From Ceriagrion tenellum (lineage: Eukaryota; Arthropoda; Insecta; Odonata; Coenagrionidae), in contig OY720639.1 of assembly GCA_963169105.1 (NCBI GenBank), positions 95,306,559 to 95,370,558 of the forward strand: DNA of 64,000 bases, written 5' to 3'. Below the pieces are notes generated by a model, which worked only from the letters and a program-made list of their open reading frames with translations, was not told the origin of the DNA and did not search any database. Position 1 is the stretch's first letter; the number at the start of each line of letters is the position of its first letter. Both the position numbers and the translations under genes were made by a program. Below, in pieces: positions 44,550 to 57,400 of this stretch.

Positions 44550-47460
44550 GTAATCATGGGTCATACGACTAAACACAGCAATTTTATGTGAACAGAGAGG
44601 AATGTGTTAAGAAAGAATGGAATAAGGAAAGCTCAGACAGCAGTATTTTAAGAGGATACAAGATTTGAAGACCAGTACGACGATTACCAAACTCATAACG
44701 TGCCACGTCACGTAACTTTCAACGTTACTGAACGTTCGACAAGTGGGGTATGGTTCGTCACGATTACAGATCAGATGTTGTCACTTCGCCGGCGGTGCAC
44801 AACGCCGTGCAGTGAACCCATCGGAGAAATCACGCAACGGGAAGGGTCGCCACCGAACGCCAAAAACGAGAAGCTACACAGCATATGCTAGGGAGCCGGT
44901 CTTTCATAACGTTTAGGCGTTAGATAGTATGAGCAAATGCTTCCATACACCGGTGGCGTAATATATCACCTGCTAACGACTGCAGTCGAATGCAATAGGT
45001 ACTCCGGGAGACTGCCACCCAAGGCATTTCAGTGAAAAAATTAATTTTTAACAAATTTTACAAGTGCTTCGCGACATCACCTCAAACGTTCAAAAGCTGG
45101 AGTGCAGATGTACTCTCCGCACCCCATCGTATTACTCATAGACGTAAATAATGGCCAGAATTGGCAGAGTGCGAGAATGAAATTTCGTTAGAAGTAATCG
45201 ATTTTTCATGATCGTCAATAATGCTAGGATAAAATCTTAAGAACATTTCCCAAGAAGTATGTAGTATATTAAAGATCTCAATGGTCTCTTTGCATGGCAA
45301 ACAAGTGCACAGGTGATAAATTCATTTACGATCATGTTTTGTAATGTTGTTGTTCCAGAAGGAATAAGCTGGGTGGTCTGTTGTGTTCTGTTGCAGTTTG
45401 TAGGTTTTGTGCATGTCGGAATTCCTAACTGTGGCGTGAAATCATATGTACTGCTTGATTTACAAGGAAGTGATTAATGAAGAGCCGAGTGATTTATTAA
45501 CACATAAGCGATTTTGTTATTTACATGTGCCATGTCCAGTGGAAGCTCAATTTGCAAGAACAAATTCCATGGCAGAGAAGTGAAATGTGATTGCTAGGCG
45601 CTTTCGCAGTGTATTGCTGATTCATTTGTATAATTTTCATGAACTAATTCTTCCTATGTAGTGTTTTCTGAAGAGACTAAATGGTTATGTCTTCATGGAA
45701 GCTTTGGAAGGGCCATAATTTCACATGGTCCAATAGTTATATTACTGCATTTTGCAATATGAATCACAAAGTTATCAACATGATTGTAATGAATTTGGGA
45801 AGCTGAAATAGGCGAAGTAGTAATGGACGGCCTAAAGGGTTCAATGTTATGAATGTATATTCAATATTCGTAATAAATGATAGTGTGCGCAAGGCACAAT
45901 TAAATTTCTAAAAAGCATGATACTCCGATCTTTCCCATACAACTTCACGATTTCCTTACGGTATATGCCAACAGAAGTTATTGGCTTTTTGCAAGAATGA
46001 TACTATTGGTGCAATGGTAAGTATTATAAATAGCTCAAATCTGTCATAATTCGCCTGATTTATTTTAGCAGAATTATAATTTTGGGAAATGTGCACCTGT
46101 GCTGCATTGCCTTAAGAGAAAATTTGCGCGAATTTTGGTACAGTTATTTTAAAATTGTAAGTTTTTCAGTTATTTGAGATGGTGTAGCCTTGAAGAATAA
46201 TACACTTCATATAAGCTATACCCTCGGTTCCTGCCACACTCTTGATAACATCATACTCACGTTTGCTCTTCAGCCTAAATTAATGTTCTCAAAATCTCCA
46301 AGCGAGCATTAAGACATTAATAAACATAATCATCACATTGATGCTGTGTTTTGCATTTAACTTCACGTGGTATGGTAGGTTGGAAATAATTATAATTACT
46401 GGTTCCGTCGAATCAAAGGTAAATTGATTCCGTTTAGAAACACTTCGAAATATCCATCAGCACGCCGCTTTTCTCATTCCTTAACTTTAGTCATGCATCT
46501 ACGCTTTCCATATACGATGTCATTTTCTTTCTTCTTCAAGATACTTTATGCCAGAAAGTTAAATACCATCTTTATTTAAAACACTGTTCTAGTATCTTTT
46601 TCCGCAGCTAGACTTCCTTTCGTGTCTTCTGCTTCAAGTGATTATCTTCTCTCCTAGGTATAGGCCGGAAGGATTCGAACAAGGGACAGGTAAAGGGGAA
46701 TGAATCTGCAACATTGGTTTCGCATACTTTCGGTAGCGCCCCGATAACGCCGACGTCGAGGACTTCGCTTGAAGATTCGTAAACGCTAGGAGGCGTGGGG
46801 GGGGGGGAGATTTATGGCGTTCCAGAGTGCGGCGCTGTGTAACACTGGGTTCTGGGTAATGACCCAACAGGAATGATGAAAGGTCAAATCAAGAGATGAG
46901 CAGATAAATTGACCACTTGGCTGCAGCAACAATGCCTACAATTTAGGAGTAGATGACGTTGTCCATTAGAAGCATACATTTTCAATAATCTGCTAGCACA
47001 GGCTCTACTAACCTCAATTTTAAAAGCAACGATCGCAAATATGTACTTTGATGCTGAATACAACTAAGCCAAGGGGAATAGGCAAAAATGACCACGAAAA
47101 TGCGTTGCTAATATTTTATATCCGCACCAGCAATCTTTTGAGATCTACTCGCAGTTTCTCACTGAAGGATTTTCTACACAATCATTACAGTGCAAATACA
47201 AAGTAAACATCCATACACTTCATTTGTTATTCTACACACATTTCATAGCGAATATTAATTAGTAATCTGGGATTTGTTACAGTACACTGGTCCAGCAGAA
47301 AAAATATACTCCCCTCTACGTACCATCCCAGAAGAAGTTGCAAACTGCCAGGGTAATATAGAGAACTGCTTTTTTCTGTAAGTTCCCTGAAATAATTACA
47401 AGTTATTTGGCTTTCATTGAGGAACAGTGGATAATTTGTCCCTCGAAAGCTGTCCTCCAC
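44550..47460. other. Unassigned; a poly-G run at 46799
   Basis: No gene or family repeat was recognised. A CpG-rich patch at 44690-44890 and a short G run near 46799-46808 are the only compositional features. Confidence 0.35.
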
Positions 47461-47464
47461 TCAT

Positions 47465-48955
47465 TTGGCTCGGAAGGAGCTTAGTTCATCACGAAACAAC
47501 CGAAAGAATACAGGTGATGGTTTGGTAATCACAGAGAAAAACTTGGAGCCTAACGGAGACTCGGCAGAAAGTGGTTACATTTCGTACGGATCGCCAAGCT
47601 TTGAGGATGAGACACGAATAATGGACAAAATGACGAAATATATTTGCAGAGGAAGCCACAGGGACATTTTATTTTTAAAGGCGACACGCTAGAGCGACTC
47701 CCGAACATACAGCGGCATATCGGAGCGGATGAAACTGGAAGAAACCGCTGAAACTATTCAAGTTACGCATGCGATAAAGAATAAGAAAAAAATTAACCAG
47801 ACTTTCCGGAAATGCCGCAATATTTCAACCGAAGACATTTCTAATCACCAAGCAGACCATAATCGGAGGTAACTAAACCTTGTACGTGAAGTAGGGAGTG
47901 GTTATTTCTTTTAAGCAGATGGACCGAATCAACACTGCGTCCGAATTGATAATATATCCACCAACCAGTTAGAATACTCCCAGATACCTACTAATAACAT
48001 CTAAGCCAAGCGAATAGGCGGGGGCCTTCTTTCTGTTACCGAACTCATTTCGCGTACTTCATACGTACGTTTAATTCACTAACTTTAAGTACCGGCTGGG
48101 TCATTTTGACCCCTTTTCAGTTTCGGCAATCCATTACTCCTGACTGAATCGTCTCAGCTCTTGCATATTTCTTGACTTTTGTACTTCTAAGCGTTAAAAT
48201 AGAAAGTGAAAATAAGAACCTCATCGCAGCAATAGTTTATAATCTAAGTTATCTTCAACCTATTAGTGCCAGACGGGTTACTTTGACCCCGGTCTATCTC
48301 TCCCCTGTTTTATTCGAGTTTTGTCATTAGGGAAATGGAGTTTTATAATCTTTCGCTGGAATATTTATCTTATTATATTATATTTTCCGCGAGAGTTGGA
48401 CTGATACACGGTGACAATAGATCATAAACACTCGAAATACGAATTCATATGCCAAACACGTATGCATGTAAGAATTCTCCGGTCCAAGTCCTCATGCGAA
48501 GCGCCACAACCTATATGTTAACATGGTAAATTATAGTACCTCGATATAAACCACTATATATTACAAAAAATGTAAAATTATAAATTAAAGATATTTCCGA
48601 AACAATCAGAAAATTAATACAATAGTAGACGTCAAAATTCGTCATGAAAACATTATTTCTAAAGCGTCAAAGTGACCGACGGTACTTACGGCAGCAAAGC
48701 ACTGTACTTCTGTAGTTAATCTACATAAGCAGAGTGCTATTTAGGAGGAAAATTTTGACTTCCTTCCCAAAAAAGTCACGAAATTTTCTGAAAGCCTCAG
48801 AGTCAACGACGACAACACCACAATGGTGCTCTTATTTGACTCCGAAACTTCGGGCCACGAAAATAAAACGGTTAATGCCGATCACGTTTGATTTTCAATA
48901 CCATAGGGGGGCTTCCTGGTTCCCGATCAATATGACTTGGGACCCTCAATCTTTC
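47465..48955. other. Unassigned; 75-residue plus-strand frame at its start
   Basis: The frame 47465-47692 is hydrophilic with SAESGYISYGSPSFEDE and has no recognised domain. It might be an exon fragment, but no splice or homology evidence can be given. Confidence 0.25.
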
Positions 48956-48958
48956 TGT

Positions 48959-50366
48959 AATGCCTCCTGCATGAATTATAAATAAGATTTCCCCCAATTC
49001 TCCAGTCAAGGATCCATTCGTTTTCTTCGCGCGATCGAAGTGCAAAAAACGCAGAAAAAATGAAGGGCAGACGAAATGGTGCGCTGAGTTAAACCTGGAG
49101 GAACGCCAAGTTTCTCGGAGCATCGCGGAAATTAGCTGAGATATTATTCATTATTCGAGTCCAACGACCACGTTGATGGGAACAAATAGAATTTAAAAGT
49201 GAGCACGCATTGTATGTATATTCAAGAGTCAACTTCCTACGGCATTAAATACGATAGAACCTTGATCAAGAAAGTAAAGGCGGAAGGACGTCACGGGAGG
49301 AATATCCACGGCACGGTATTAAATATAAACGAGGTAAACTACTTTCGACATTCAAGCCTCGATCATTATACACCAAATAATCAAAATGTCAACTCAACTT
49401 CTAATTCAGAAAACGTCCGCATCACGAAAAACCATCACAATTATTCCCTCGATTCGTATCCAGAAATATCGATCGACGTCCCTTGTTTCGGGAACCAGAA
49501 ACAGAATATAACTTATACAGTTTCAAATAACGAGACGCCAATCACGAAGAAACAAAAGCAAAAAATGTCGGCTAAGTTAATACACGCTATCTCCCAATAA
49601 ATACCCTGCTAAAAATTCTGTATAGTTTCCTTTAAATACTTCAACAGAATTTCTTCAAAAGTTCTGTAGATATTCCTTTAAATACTTCTACAGAATTTCT
49701 TCAAAAGTTCTGTAGATATTCCTTTAAATACTTCTACAGAATTTCTTCAGAAGTTCTGTAGATATTCCTTAATGTATTCAAACGCCATTTTACGAAACTC
49801 CCTACGACATTCTGCAGAATACCTTAGGATGTTCAGCAGAATACCTTAGGACGTTCTGCAGAATTCATTCGGACGTGCTGCAGTATTCCCTACGACGTTC
49901 TACAGAAGTCCTTTGACGCTCTGTAGAACTCCTTACAAGCTCAAGGAAACCTCACACATTTCCGTGTAGTTGCTAAAGTACTACAGAACAGCTTGTAAGG
50001 AGTTATTTTGCTCTACAGAAAATAACTCTACAGAACATACGTAGCCTACTCTACAGAACATAGGTTCTGTAGAGTCAGGCTCTCACCTGCCGTACAGATC
50101 ATTAGAAAAGGAACTAGTTCTGACGAAAAAGATTCAATATCTGTAGAATTCCTTAAGTTCTACAGAACAGCTTCTAAGGAATTTTTATCAAGGTATGTAG
50201 TACATCTTTCTCATTCTTTTAACAATTGTGGCCAAGTAATCGCATCATCGGAAAAAAATCACATATACATAAACATGGCCGCGAGCTTATCCGGGCAAAA
50301 AACGGAATATACTTGCACATAACATTTAAAAGAAAATAGCGGCGACCAAGGTGAGTTAATAGGCAG
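48959..50366 (+). repeat. Repeat X copy C, with a MITE inserted
   Basis: From TGCCTCCTGCATGAATTATA to GCGGCGACCAAGGTGAGTTA it matches copies A and B. Its plus-strand frame (49199-49600, first ATG at 49214) encodes up to 133 residues rich in Asn, Ser and Lys. The parallel frames in A and B share most of the residues. No domain is recognised. The 590 bp MITE at 49604-50193 begins three bases after the stop-containing end of the frame. The 3' limit of repeat X differs from copy A. Confidence 0.7.
49604..50193. mobile_element. 590 bp MITE with internal CTACAGAA tandem arrays
   Basis: TA at 49602-49603 and 50194-50195 flank CCCTGCTAAAAATTC and the complement of CCTTGATAAAAATTCC, imperfect terminal repeats. 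Copy B of repeat X (31741-31753) retains the empty site with a single TA. Inside are about three 46 bp units (49660-49705, 49706-49751, and a partial one) built from TTCTGTAG and CTACAGAA, then about six 22 bp units (49801-49935) of the GGACGTTCTGCAGAATT type. TA duplication suggests Tc1/mariner mobilisation. Confidence 0.8.
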
Positions 50367-50425
50367 CGAGTGAATCAATGAACGTAAAACAAGGTAATTA
50401 AAGGTGAAACAAGAGGTCCACAAAT

Positions 50426-50703
50426 GAAAAAACGACTTCGTTTTCTTCCACTGATTTATTTTTTCGGTACGACATGTTTCGACACATAGAGGTCATTTTC
50501 AAGTACAAAATTTTTTGAATTTCAAGCAAATATAAATACCTCGAAGGGACTTCGGGGAGGTTGGAGAGGGGCGGAAGAAGTCCTTCCAGGTATTTACATT
50601 TGCTTGAAATTCAAAAATTTTTGTACTTGAAAATGACCTCTATGTGTCGAAACATGTCGTACCGAAAAAATAAATCAGTGGAAGAAAACCAAGTCGTTTT
50701 TTC
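50426..50703. ncRNA. Large inverted repeat (~128 bp arms) with hammerhead-like motif in each arm
   Basis: The arms 50426-50552 and 50575-50703 are near-identical inverted copies. On the plus strand the right arm has TTGAAAA (in place of CTGAAGA), stem II GAC/GTC, GAAA (50649-50652), palindromic CATG and TC; the left arm has the same on the minus strand. Two transition-type changes damage the core. The central ~20 bp is G-rich. Confidence 0.5.
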
Positions 50704-51120
50704 TTTTGTGAATATCAACTTCCACATAGTTGAGCCTGTTACCATTGAACGTATAAACAAGAGGTTACTCTGGGGTATAACGTCCAAAAAAATGTTACTA
50801 TCTTATGATTTTAGGTGTGAAGGGAGGATGAGATGTATCATTACACGTGATTGACCGGGTATACCATAGTGACAGCTTGAATGTAACATCGGGTTTTACG
50901 AGTCGCATGCAGCAATATCATTCTCTCAACTCAATACAACAACGCATTTCGGAAACAGCACTTAACACGCCAGATAGCGAAAAAAGATTGTTTTCCTTTA
51001 CCCCTTACCGGGAGAGTTCGGAGAATTTCGGCTGAGAAAAATTCCACTAGTCGCATATAAAAGGATCATGAGAGGATAGCCTTATTCGTAAGAAAAAGAC
51101 ACGATCGACGCCGGGAGATA

Positions 51121-51308
51121 CAGTGAAACCTGCATTAAGCGGCCACCACCGGACTTATAAGATAATGGCAGCTTAAGGTGGTGCCCGCTGAAGTGAGGGA
51201 AAGTTCGCATTGCTTATATGTGTAGGAAATTCATTCTGTTCCCGAAAAATCGGCCGCTTAGAGAGGTGACCGCTTAAGGGAGTTGGCCACGGAGGCAGAT
51301 TTTACAGT
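51121..51308. mobile_element. pogo/Tigger-like MITE, ~190 bp
   Basis: TA then CAGTGAAACCTGCATTAAGC at 51121, and near 51295-51308 an imperfect complement (GGCAGATTTTACAG). The interior repeats GGCCGCTTA and CCGCTTAAGG in both orientations. CAGTGAAACC-type termini with TA targets fit the pogo branch of Tc1/mariner. Confidence 0.55.
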
Positions 51309-51479
51309 TCTGAAATAATTATTAGACCAGCGTCAAGATTCGTGTGGGAAAATAAAATTAAAGCTACGAATGCCTTTAATCTTTAGTTCACTCTTAACTT
51401 TTGTACAGTGAATACACCATAACCATCACATAGGCAGAATAAGATACGCGAGAATCAGAAAAACGCTACTTCGGAGAGA

Positions 51480-52365
51480 TACATCTACATCTACGTAATA
51501 CCCTGCCACCACGAGGGTGTGTGGCAGGGGGTGATGATCACCAAACATGCACTATTGACATGCAACTAGGATATTTAAGGGAGACATGCTAGATAATAGG
51601 GTCACATGGAGCTAGATGGTTAGTCTCTACATAATAAGGAAGGGATTATTGGTTGTTATTACATGCATCATGCACTAAGAACTACTATAACTATATTTCA
51701 CCTACCTATCCCTTTGCTACGCTGCCTATTGTTCTCTCTTATAGTACGCGGGAAAAATGACATTTTAAATCTATCGGTACGACAATCTATCTCTCTAATC
51801 TTGTTAATATGATCAAACCTAGCATAATACGCAAGGGTTCTTAATATATGTTTAACGTCATCTGTGAACAAAACGGTTTCGAATTTACTTAAAAGGTTTA
51901 ACCTAAATTTTAACCTGCGTTCTGATAGTAATTCCCATCCTAGTTCTTCTATTAAATTCGTAACACTTATACAATTATCATAACGGCCTTTAACAAACCT
52001 AGCGGATCTCCTTTGCACGCGCTCTAATTCTTTTATCATACCTTCCTCGTACGGTTCCCATATACTAGCGGCATACTCTAAATGAGGCCTGACAAGTGTA
52101 AAATAGCTTCTTTCTCGTACTCTCTCATCGTATTTGCCTAGAACCCTTTTTACGAATCCTAATCTACGGTTTGCTACACTAGTTATTTCCCTGATGTGTT
52201 TCCCCCATGACATGTCTTCAGTGATGGTGACGCCTACGTATTTAATAGATTCTACGTTAGATATTTTCTTTTCTTTGATGCAACAATTATTCCGGGGAAA
52301 GCCATTCTTTTTCCAAAAGTTCATTGTCGCGCATTTCTTCAAATTTAATTCTAGCTGCCAACTAT
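51480..52365 (-). mobile_element. CR1/Jockey-like LINE family 1, C-terminal ORF2 and 3' UTR
   Basis: The minus-strand frame 52342-51698 is open for 214 residues. Preceding residues continue as LELNLKKC. Motifs: SIKYVGVTITEDMSWGKHI (about residues 32-50), RRLGFVKRVLGKYDERVRER, YFTLVRPHLEYAASIWEP (about 80-97), LERVQRRSARFVKGRYD and LGWELLSERRLKFRLNLLSK. This is the conserved region after the RT domain of CR1/Jockey LINEs. The 3' UTR of ~215 bp ends in the TACCCTGCCACCACG block and a GATGTAGATGT tail (about 51482-51492, complement). It is 5'-truncated at the 3' tail of another LINE. It is the longest uninterrupted coding remnant in the window, so probably relatively young. Confidence 0.9.
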
Positions 52366-52379
52366 CAGTCTACCTACAT

Positions 52380-52835
52380 ACTACCTATCTGCACTACATA
52401 CTACCCAGCAAGCTGCCGCATGAGCGTGTGGCAGGGGGTTTAGGACACCAGCCGTGTAAAGATGAAAGGTATAGGGAGGTGAAATGGTAACGTGTATTAT
52501 GGGAGTGTATTTCGTCGAGCTCAGATTTTATTGAGGTTGCTAATTGTGCGCGGAAATAACGAGTTTTTGTACTTATATTTTCGGCAGTGTATCTCTCTAA
52601 ATTTATCGCTTCTGTCAGACCTAGAGATGTAGTGAGGCGTCATGATAATATTCTCTGGGTCGCTCTTAAACATATCAGTTCTGAATTTCTCTAGCAACCT
52701 ACGCCTAGCGTGTATCCTCCGAGTCTCAAATGGCTCCCACCTTTATCCCTCTAAAAGTTGTGAAACACTGTAGCAATGTTCGCTCGTAGCAATATTTAAC
52801 TAAGACCGCAGCTTCTCTTATAAACCCAAAAGGAA
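52380..52835 (-). mobile_element. CR1/Jockey-like LINE family 2, 3' UTR copy
   Basis: GGACACCAGCCGTGTAAAGA, TTGTGCGCGGAAATAACGAG, CTTCTGTCAGACCTAGAGAT and ATGTTCGCTCGTAGC align with 16034-16430. It lies immediately upstream (minus-strand sense) of the family 1 copy, with variable CTACATACTACC-type tail sequence between them. Confidence 0.75.
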
Positions 52836-52839
52836 GTAC

Positions 52840-53560
52840 GTCAAGAGCCCTTTCGCATTCCAATACCTTTTTGGCGGTTGACTATGGAGCAAATATATTG
52901 ACGAAGACTAACACGTACCTGCATGCACACTTAATAACTTACAACCCGCGCAATGGAGGATTTAAATGGAAAGCAATAAATTCGACAATGAAGACGTCTT
53001 CAAAGAGAAAAAATTTTTAAACACGTATTTTTCATATGAAAGTCCACACTTTTTGTGCTCTACTTGTAGATCTCGCAAGAAAAAACCGAATTAATGACTC
53101 AAATAAGGACATCCAATAAGACAACACAACAAATACTTCCAAAATATTTCCTATCGATAGTTTTTGGGCGGAAAACGGCAGGGCACAATCTGACCGGCAC
53201 ACACCGTCAAGCGAAAATTCTAAAATACCAATCCTTTAAATGGGTCGTGTCGTGAGACGTCTGGAGGGCCAGGAATTTGAAGCTATTTCGGCAAGGGAGT
53301 CGCAAACGCTCAATGCCTAAGACTTCGAGGATATTCTCAGTACGGGTAAATGGAGCATGCTGGACTTCGAAGTGATTTATTTCGCACAGGAGGGGATATA
53401 AATCACGTCTCCGAAGTCCAGGTCCTTTGGGTTTTCACATAAAAAACTGGCGATTGAACTATCATGTGATCTTCAGTCCTAGTTTTAAGTCCACACATAA
53501 TTTTTCTCAAAGCAGCTAAGGTGTATAAAGTCTTAAACCAATTCACCAACATTTTCTCAG
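52840..53560. other. Unassigned, no gene or clear repeat seen
   Basis: No frame with a recognisable motif. ACTTCGAAGTGATTTA and GACGTCTCCGAAGTCCAGG near 53380-53430 are a loose internal repeat. Confidence 0.35.
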
Positions 53561-53565
53561 AGGGT

Positions 53566-54447
53566 CAGGGTGGCTACTGATATCCAATTTTCAAATTCCC
53601 TCACCTTTCCCTGACTTTTCCCTGATGGATTTACCAATTTCCCAGACCGATCGCCAAAAAGGTCACATATTATTGGAATATGTTTTCTGTTGAATTTAAC
53701 TTTCTTCGGCAGATTCAAATTTTCTAATCATTGTCACGTATTTTTAGAACTGCAAGCATGTATTTACCATAAGAGCGCTCCAGCCACTTCTCGACCTGAG
53801 TTTCGGAAGTTAAAAATAATGCGCGGTAAAATTTTCCGAACAACATAGCCTCAGATTCCTTGTGATGAGCGTAATACATTGTGATCATGGTTTTTAACAC
53901 AACTAGTCAAATATCGCAACAAGGATTTACAAGGATTTGTCGGCCCCGGTGGCGGAGGGGTAAAGTCCTCGCCAGCTACCACTAGGGTCGCGGGTTCGAG
54001 TCCCGCCTGGGTAGAATATTATCTGCCCAGGACATGGGTGTTTGTGTCTCGTCCGTTGTTACTGTTAATCAGCCGACGTAAATTGGCCCATTGTGCTGTA
54101 ATTAGGATAGTGAAGATAGAATAAAATACTAAAGGGATACATAGTACGCCTGATTCACAACTAAATAACTACGATTCACGACTAATAAGATTCACAACTG
54201 AATACCCACGAATTGATGGTGCTTATTCAATTCATGCACGTCAGCGACGGACGTTATTTTTATTTGGTGAAATAAAGGGCGGGAAATACTGGCCGATAAA
54301 CGTAATGATAGAAAAATAACGAGGATTCCTATTCCAGTTTCTTCCTGACTGTTACCAGAATTCTCTGACTTTTCCCTGATTTTCGAAATTCAAAATTTCC
54401 TGACAATTCCAGGTATTCCCTGTTTTTCCCTGACGATCGTCACCCTG
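53566..54447. mobile_element. CAGGGTGGC-ended element split by a SINE
   Basis: CAGGGTGGCTACTGA (53566) and the complement of CAGGGTGACGATCGTCAGG (54429-54447) are terminal inverted repeats. Both flanks contain the CCCTGACTTTTCCCTGA motif repeated several times, typical of a widespread arthropod short element. The SINE at 53939-54135 separates the halves. Confidence 0.65.
53939..54135 (+). mobile_element. SINE1, tRNA-like head, plus orientation
   Basis: A-box-like GGTGGCGGAGGGGTAAAGTC and perfect B box GGGTTCGAGTCCC (53992-54004) precede the body CTGCCCAGGACATGGGTG and an A-rich GAATAAAATAC end. The same family is at 61511-61690 on the minus strand. The head resembles a tRNA, but the missing paired acceptor ends and the shared non-tRNA body argue for a SINE. 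Confidence 0.8.
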
Positions 54448-54449
54448 GG

Positions 54450-57400
54450 GGTATTCTGAAATATCTTAGCTCAACTACCTCTTAAATCTAAACACCATTG
54501 AGGCAGATGGAGAGGGCATAAAGCCATCAAACTGCACCCTGACAACCGAAATAACAACTATATTGGTAATTTCAGCTAAGCATTTATTCATCGTGTATCA
54601 AATTAAGTTTTCCACTAAGAACATGTTTTCCATCTTCTCTTCGACTTTTATGGAGTAAGAAAATCCTACCAAAGGATACGACACAACTGATGAAACGTTA
54701 AGATTTACCAAAAGGTTCAGTACGCACATATAAAAGATAGTAATGGGACTGCACGCACGAAAATGATAGATTTCATCAAAAATCAGATAAACGTCACTGA
54801 CAACTACGTAATAAACAACGATGACCTCACTCAACTGATGAAAGCATTATTTTCACAAGGTAGCCAGAATTAGCCAACAATACGTTAGAATAAGATTGTT
54901 TGTATGCATAAAAAATGAGCTTCGAGCATCACATACAGATCGATTCTGCGAGAACGAGTGTAGGATGGGCAGCATAGGGTATTGCGACGTGGAAGACAAC
55001 GAGAGGCCATAAAGATCACCCAACAAGATGCAGCCTTGCATCGAAAAGAAAGACGTGACAGCATTCCCCCTCTGAAATATTCCGGATCCCCCATTTGGAT
55101 GCACGAGCGAGGACTTCCTTGTGGGGATCGGAAGAGATAAACGTAGCCAATACGAAATACGCCAGTAATAGAAACTTTACATTAATATAACGGAAATAAT
55201 ACCATAGGATGGAGAAAATTCACAAGGGTATATTTTCCACGGGAAACTTATGAGTGCAGAATTAAATACATGTGAAACCCAAAATAGACAATCTCTGTAG
55301 ATATTGCATGAAAAAGAATTAACTGATCTAGGACGTGATATCCTCTAAGATCAGAAAACAAATTACATAATAAGTAAAACATGAAAACAACACTCTACAC
55401 AATTAATTGTTGAGAGGGATCACTAAATGAACACAAAGGAGTTGAGTCCCTCCATTACATGAATAGGCTAGGAAACAATTGTAATGATATCAACAAACAA
55501 ATACAGTAAAGAACGAATAAGGTATAGAGATCATAATAAACAATCAGTATAAAGTCAATGATGAACAATGGCAAAAATCCAAGAGATAGAAAAAATAAAC
55601 AAAGGAATCTACATTTGATGAAGTGGCACATGAATTATGAGACATTTAGCAATTGGCTGCAGATCTTTGATTGAAAGGTTTTTATCGCGGGGGCTTTTTT
55701 TACCTCACCTGTGAGGGAATACCAGAAGTTGGATCCTATTGCCTGCAATGATTTATGAAAACAGTTTGCCCGATGATATGAATAGTGAAGGAAATTTACA
55801 TCAGTTCTCGTAGTTACATTGGTGGTTTCAGATATTTTTTGAAGGAAACATAAAAATCTTCCGCCTTTTTAATAAGAAATAATGAATAGATGAACGAGGC
55901 TAGTAGAATAATAGAAAAGTCATCCGCGTAATTCTAACAGAGGGCCTTTACTTTTACAGGGAACATTTAATTCAGAAAACCGCGACTTATCATACACCTC
56001 ACTGATGGAATAGCGGCGATTCAAGTTAACTATGCGTCGTTGTATTGATTGTTTCTTTTTCGAGAATAAACTGGATTCGGAATTGTTTTCGGCAACTTCG
56101 AGAACATTTTTAAGAGCTCGATGACCGATGTGCCCGTCTCGTAACACGACCTGTGTGGGCGTTTCCCGTAAAGTTAGGACAACCGAAGTCACTCCACACA
56201 GTTGAATACCTCCGTCCTTGAAACTGACAGGAAAGAGAGGTGACTGATGCGCTAGAAGCGATAGGACAAGGACCTAGTTCTGTTTTTGACGAGTAGACCT
56301 TTAAATTTAATGGCCTTCAGGAATTTGACGTGAGCATTTTAGGAGTCGAAGGCATAGTTTTGAAGAACTTGGAATACAAATATTTATACAGATAGGTAGG
56401 TTCATTATTTTATTTACCAAAGCTAAATAAAACCCAATACCCAGGGGACAATCCACCAAACATTGGTGAATTTTATTGAACGCGAGTCTACAGGCGAGGA
56501 AGGTAGAAATCGGAGCGACCGGGCTCAATCTCTGGTTGTATCTCTAGATACCAGGTCCACTCTTTCTATTTCTAGCATTGTACTTCTTCTACCGGTCTGA
56601 AGAACCTTAAAATTCCAAACGGACTGAGTGTAAAAGAAAAAAACCCACGGAGAGTTCCGCCTTCCAGAACATTTATTTCACAACGACCTGTCTCCCGTGT
56701 TGCCTAATTCTTGCCGTCAATTCCTCAGAGATAAAAATTAGCATGGCAATAAGCAACGAATTGTACAGATTATCCAATCCTTTTTTAATTATAATATTCC
56801 AAAGTTTAATCTTAGTCATTAGCATATAAGTTTTCCCAGAGCAGGTACAACATTGTTCAACTTGATTTAGTATTTTCAAGCGCTGCTTGGCACATTATTT
56901 GCAGCGTCGCGAGAACAAGAGAGAATGTAGCTCTTTCCCAATATCATTATCCAAAAAAAGTCAACACTTGAACGAGCAGCTCTCAAATCACCCAGTGATA
57001 GCAAATGTGCCAAATAATCACACAGAGCACTTCTTTGGGTGGCAAGAATGAGCACGGTCACTCGTTGCCGCACGCCTTACCGAGTAATAACACCTCGTAA
57101 AGTCCTCGAGCATGTTATCCCAGCAATGTTCACAGACAATGAAAATCCAAAGATTTTATACCTGTTTCGATGGAAAATACTTGTGGCCTAATTGTCATAG
57201 TAACCGATTGCCACGCTATTGTTGATAACTGATATGGCTTTTCTCATTTCCAATCGCACCATGAAACAATTTTTCATTTGATCAATTCGAGGTATTCAAC
57301 GATTAATGTCCTTCCACCATACAGTGAATAAGCCGAGTTTTACTTCCAAAACGTGAAAAGGAAACACTTTTTCAAGCGATGTAATTTCGTCTACTTCTAA

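Noticed and set aside
47540..47580. CTAACGGAGACTCGGCAGAAA as part of repeat X (compare 26117)
   Set aside because: The match covers only about 20 bp and does not extend on either side.
53939..54015. Authentic tRNA gene on the plus strand
   Set aside because: A and B boxes are good, but the same head with the same non-tRNA body recurs at 61511-61690, which makes it a SINE.
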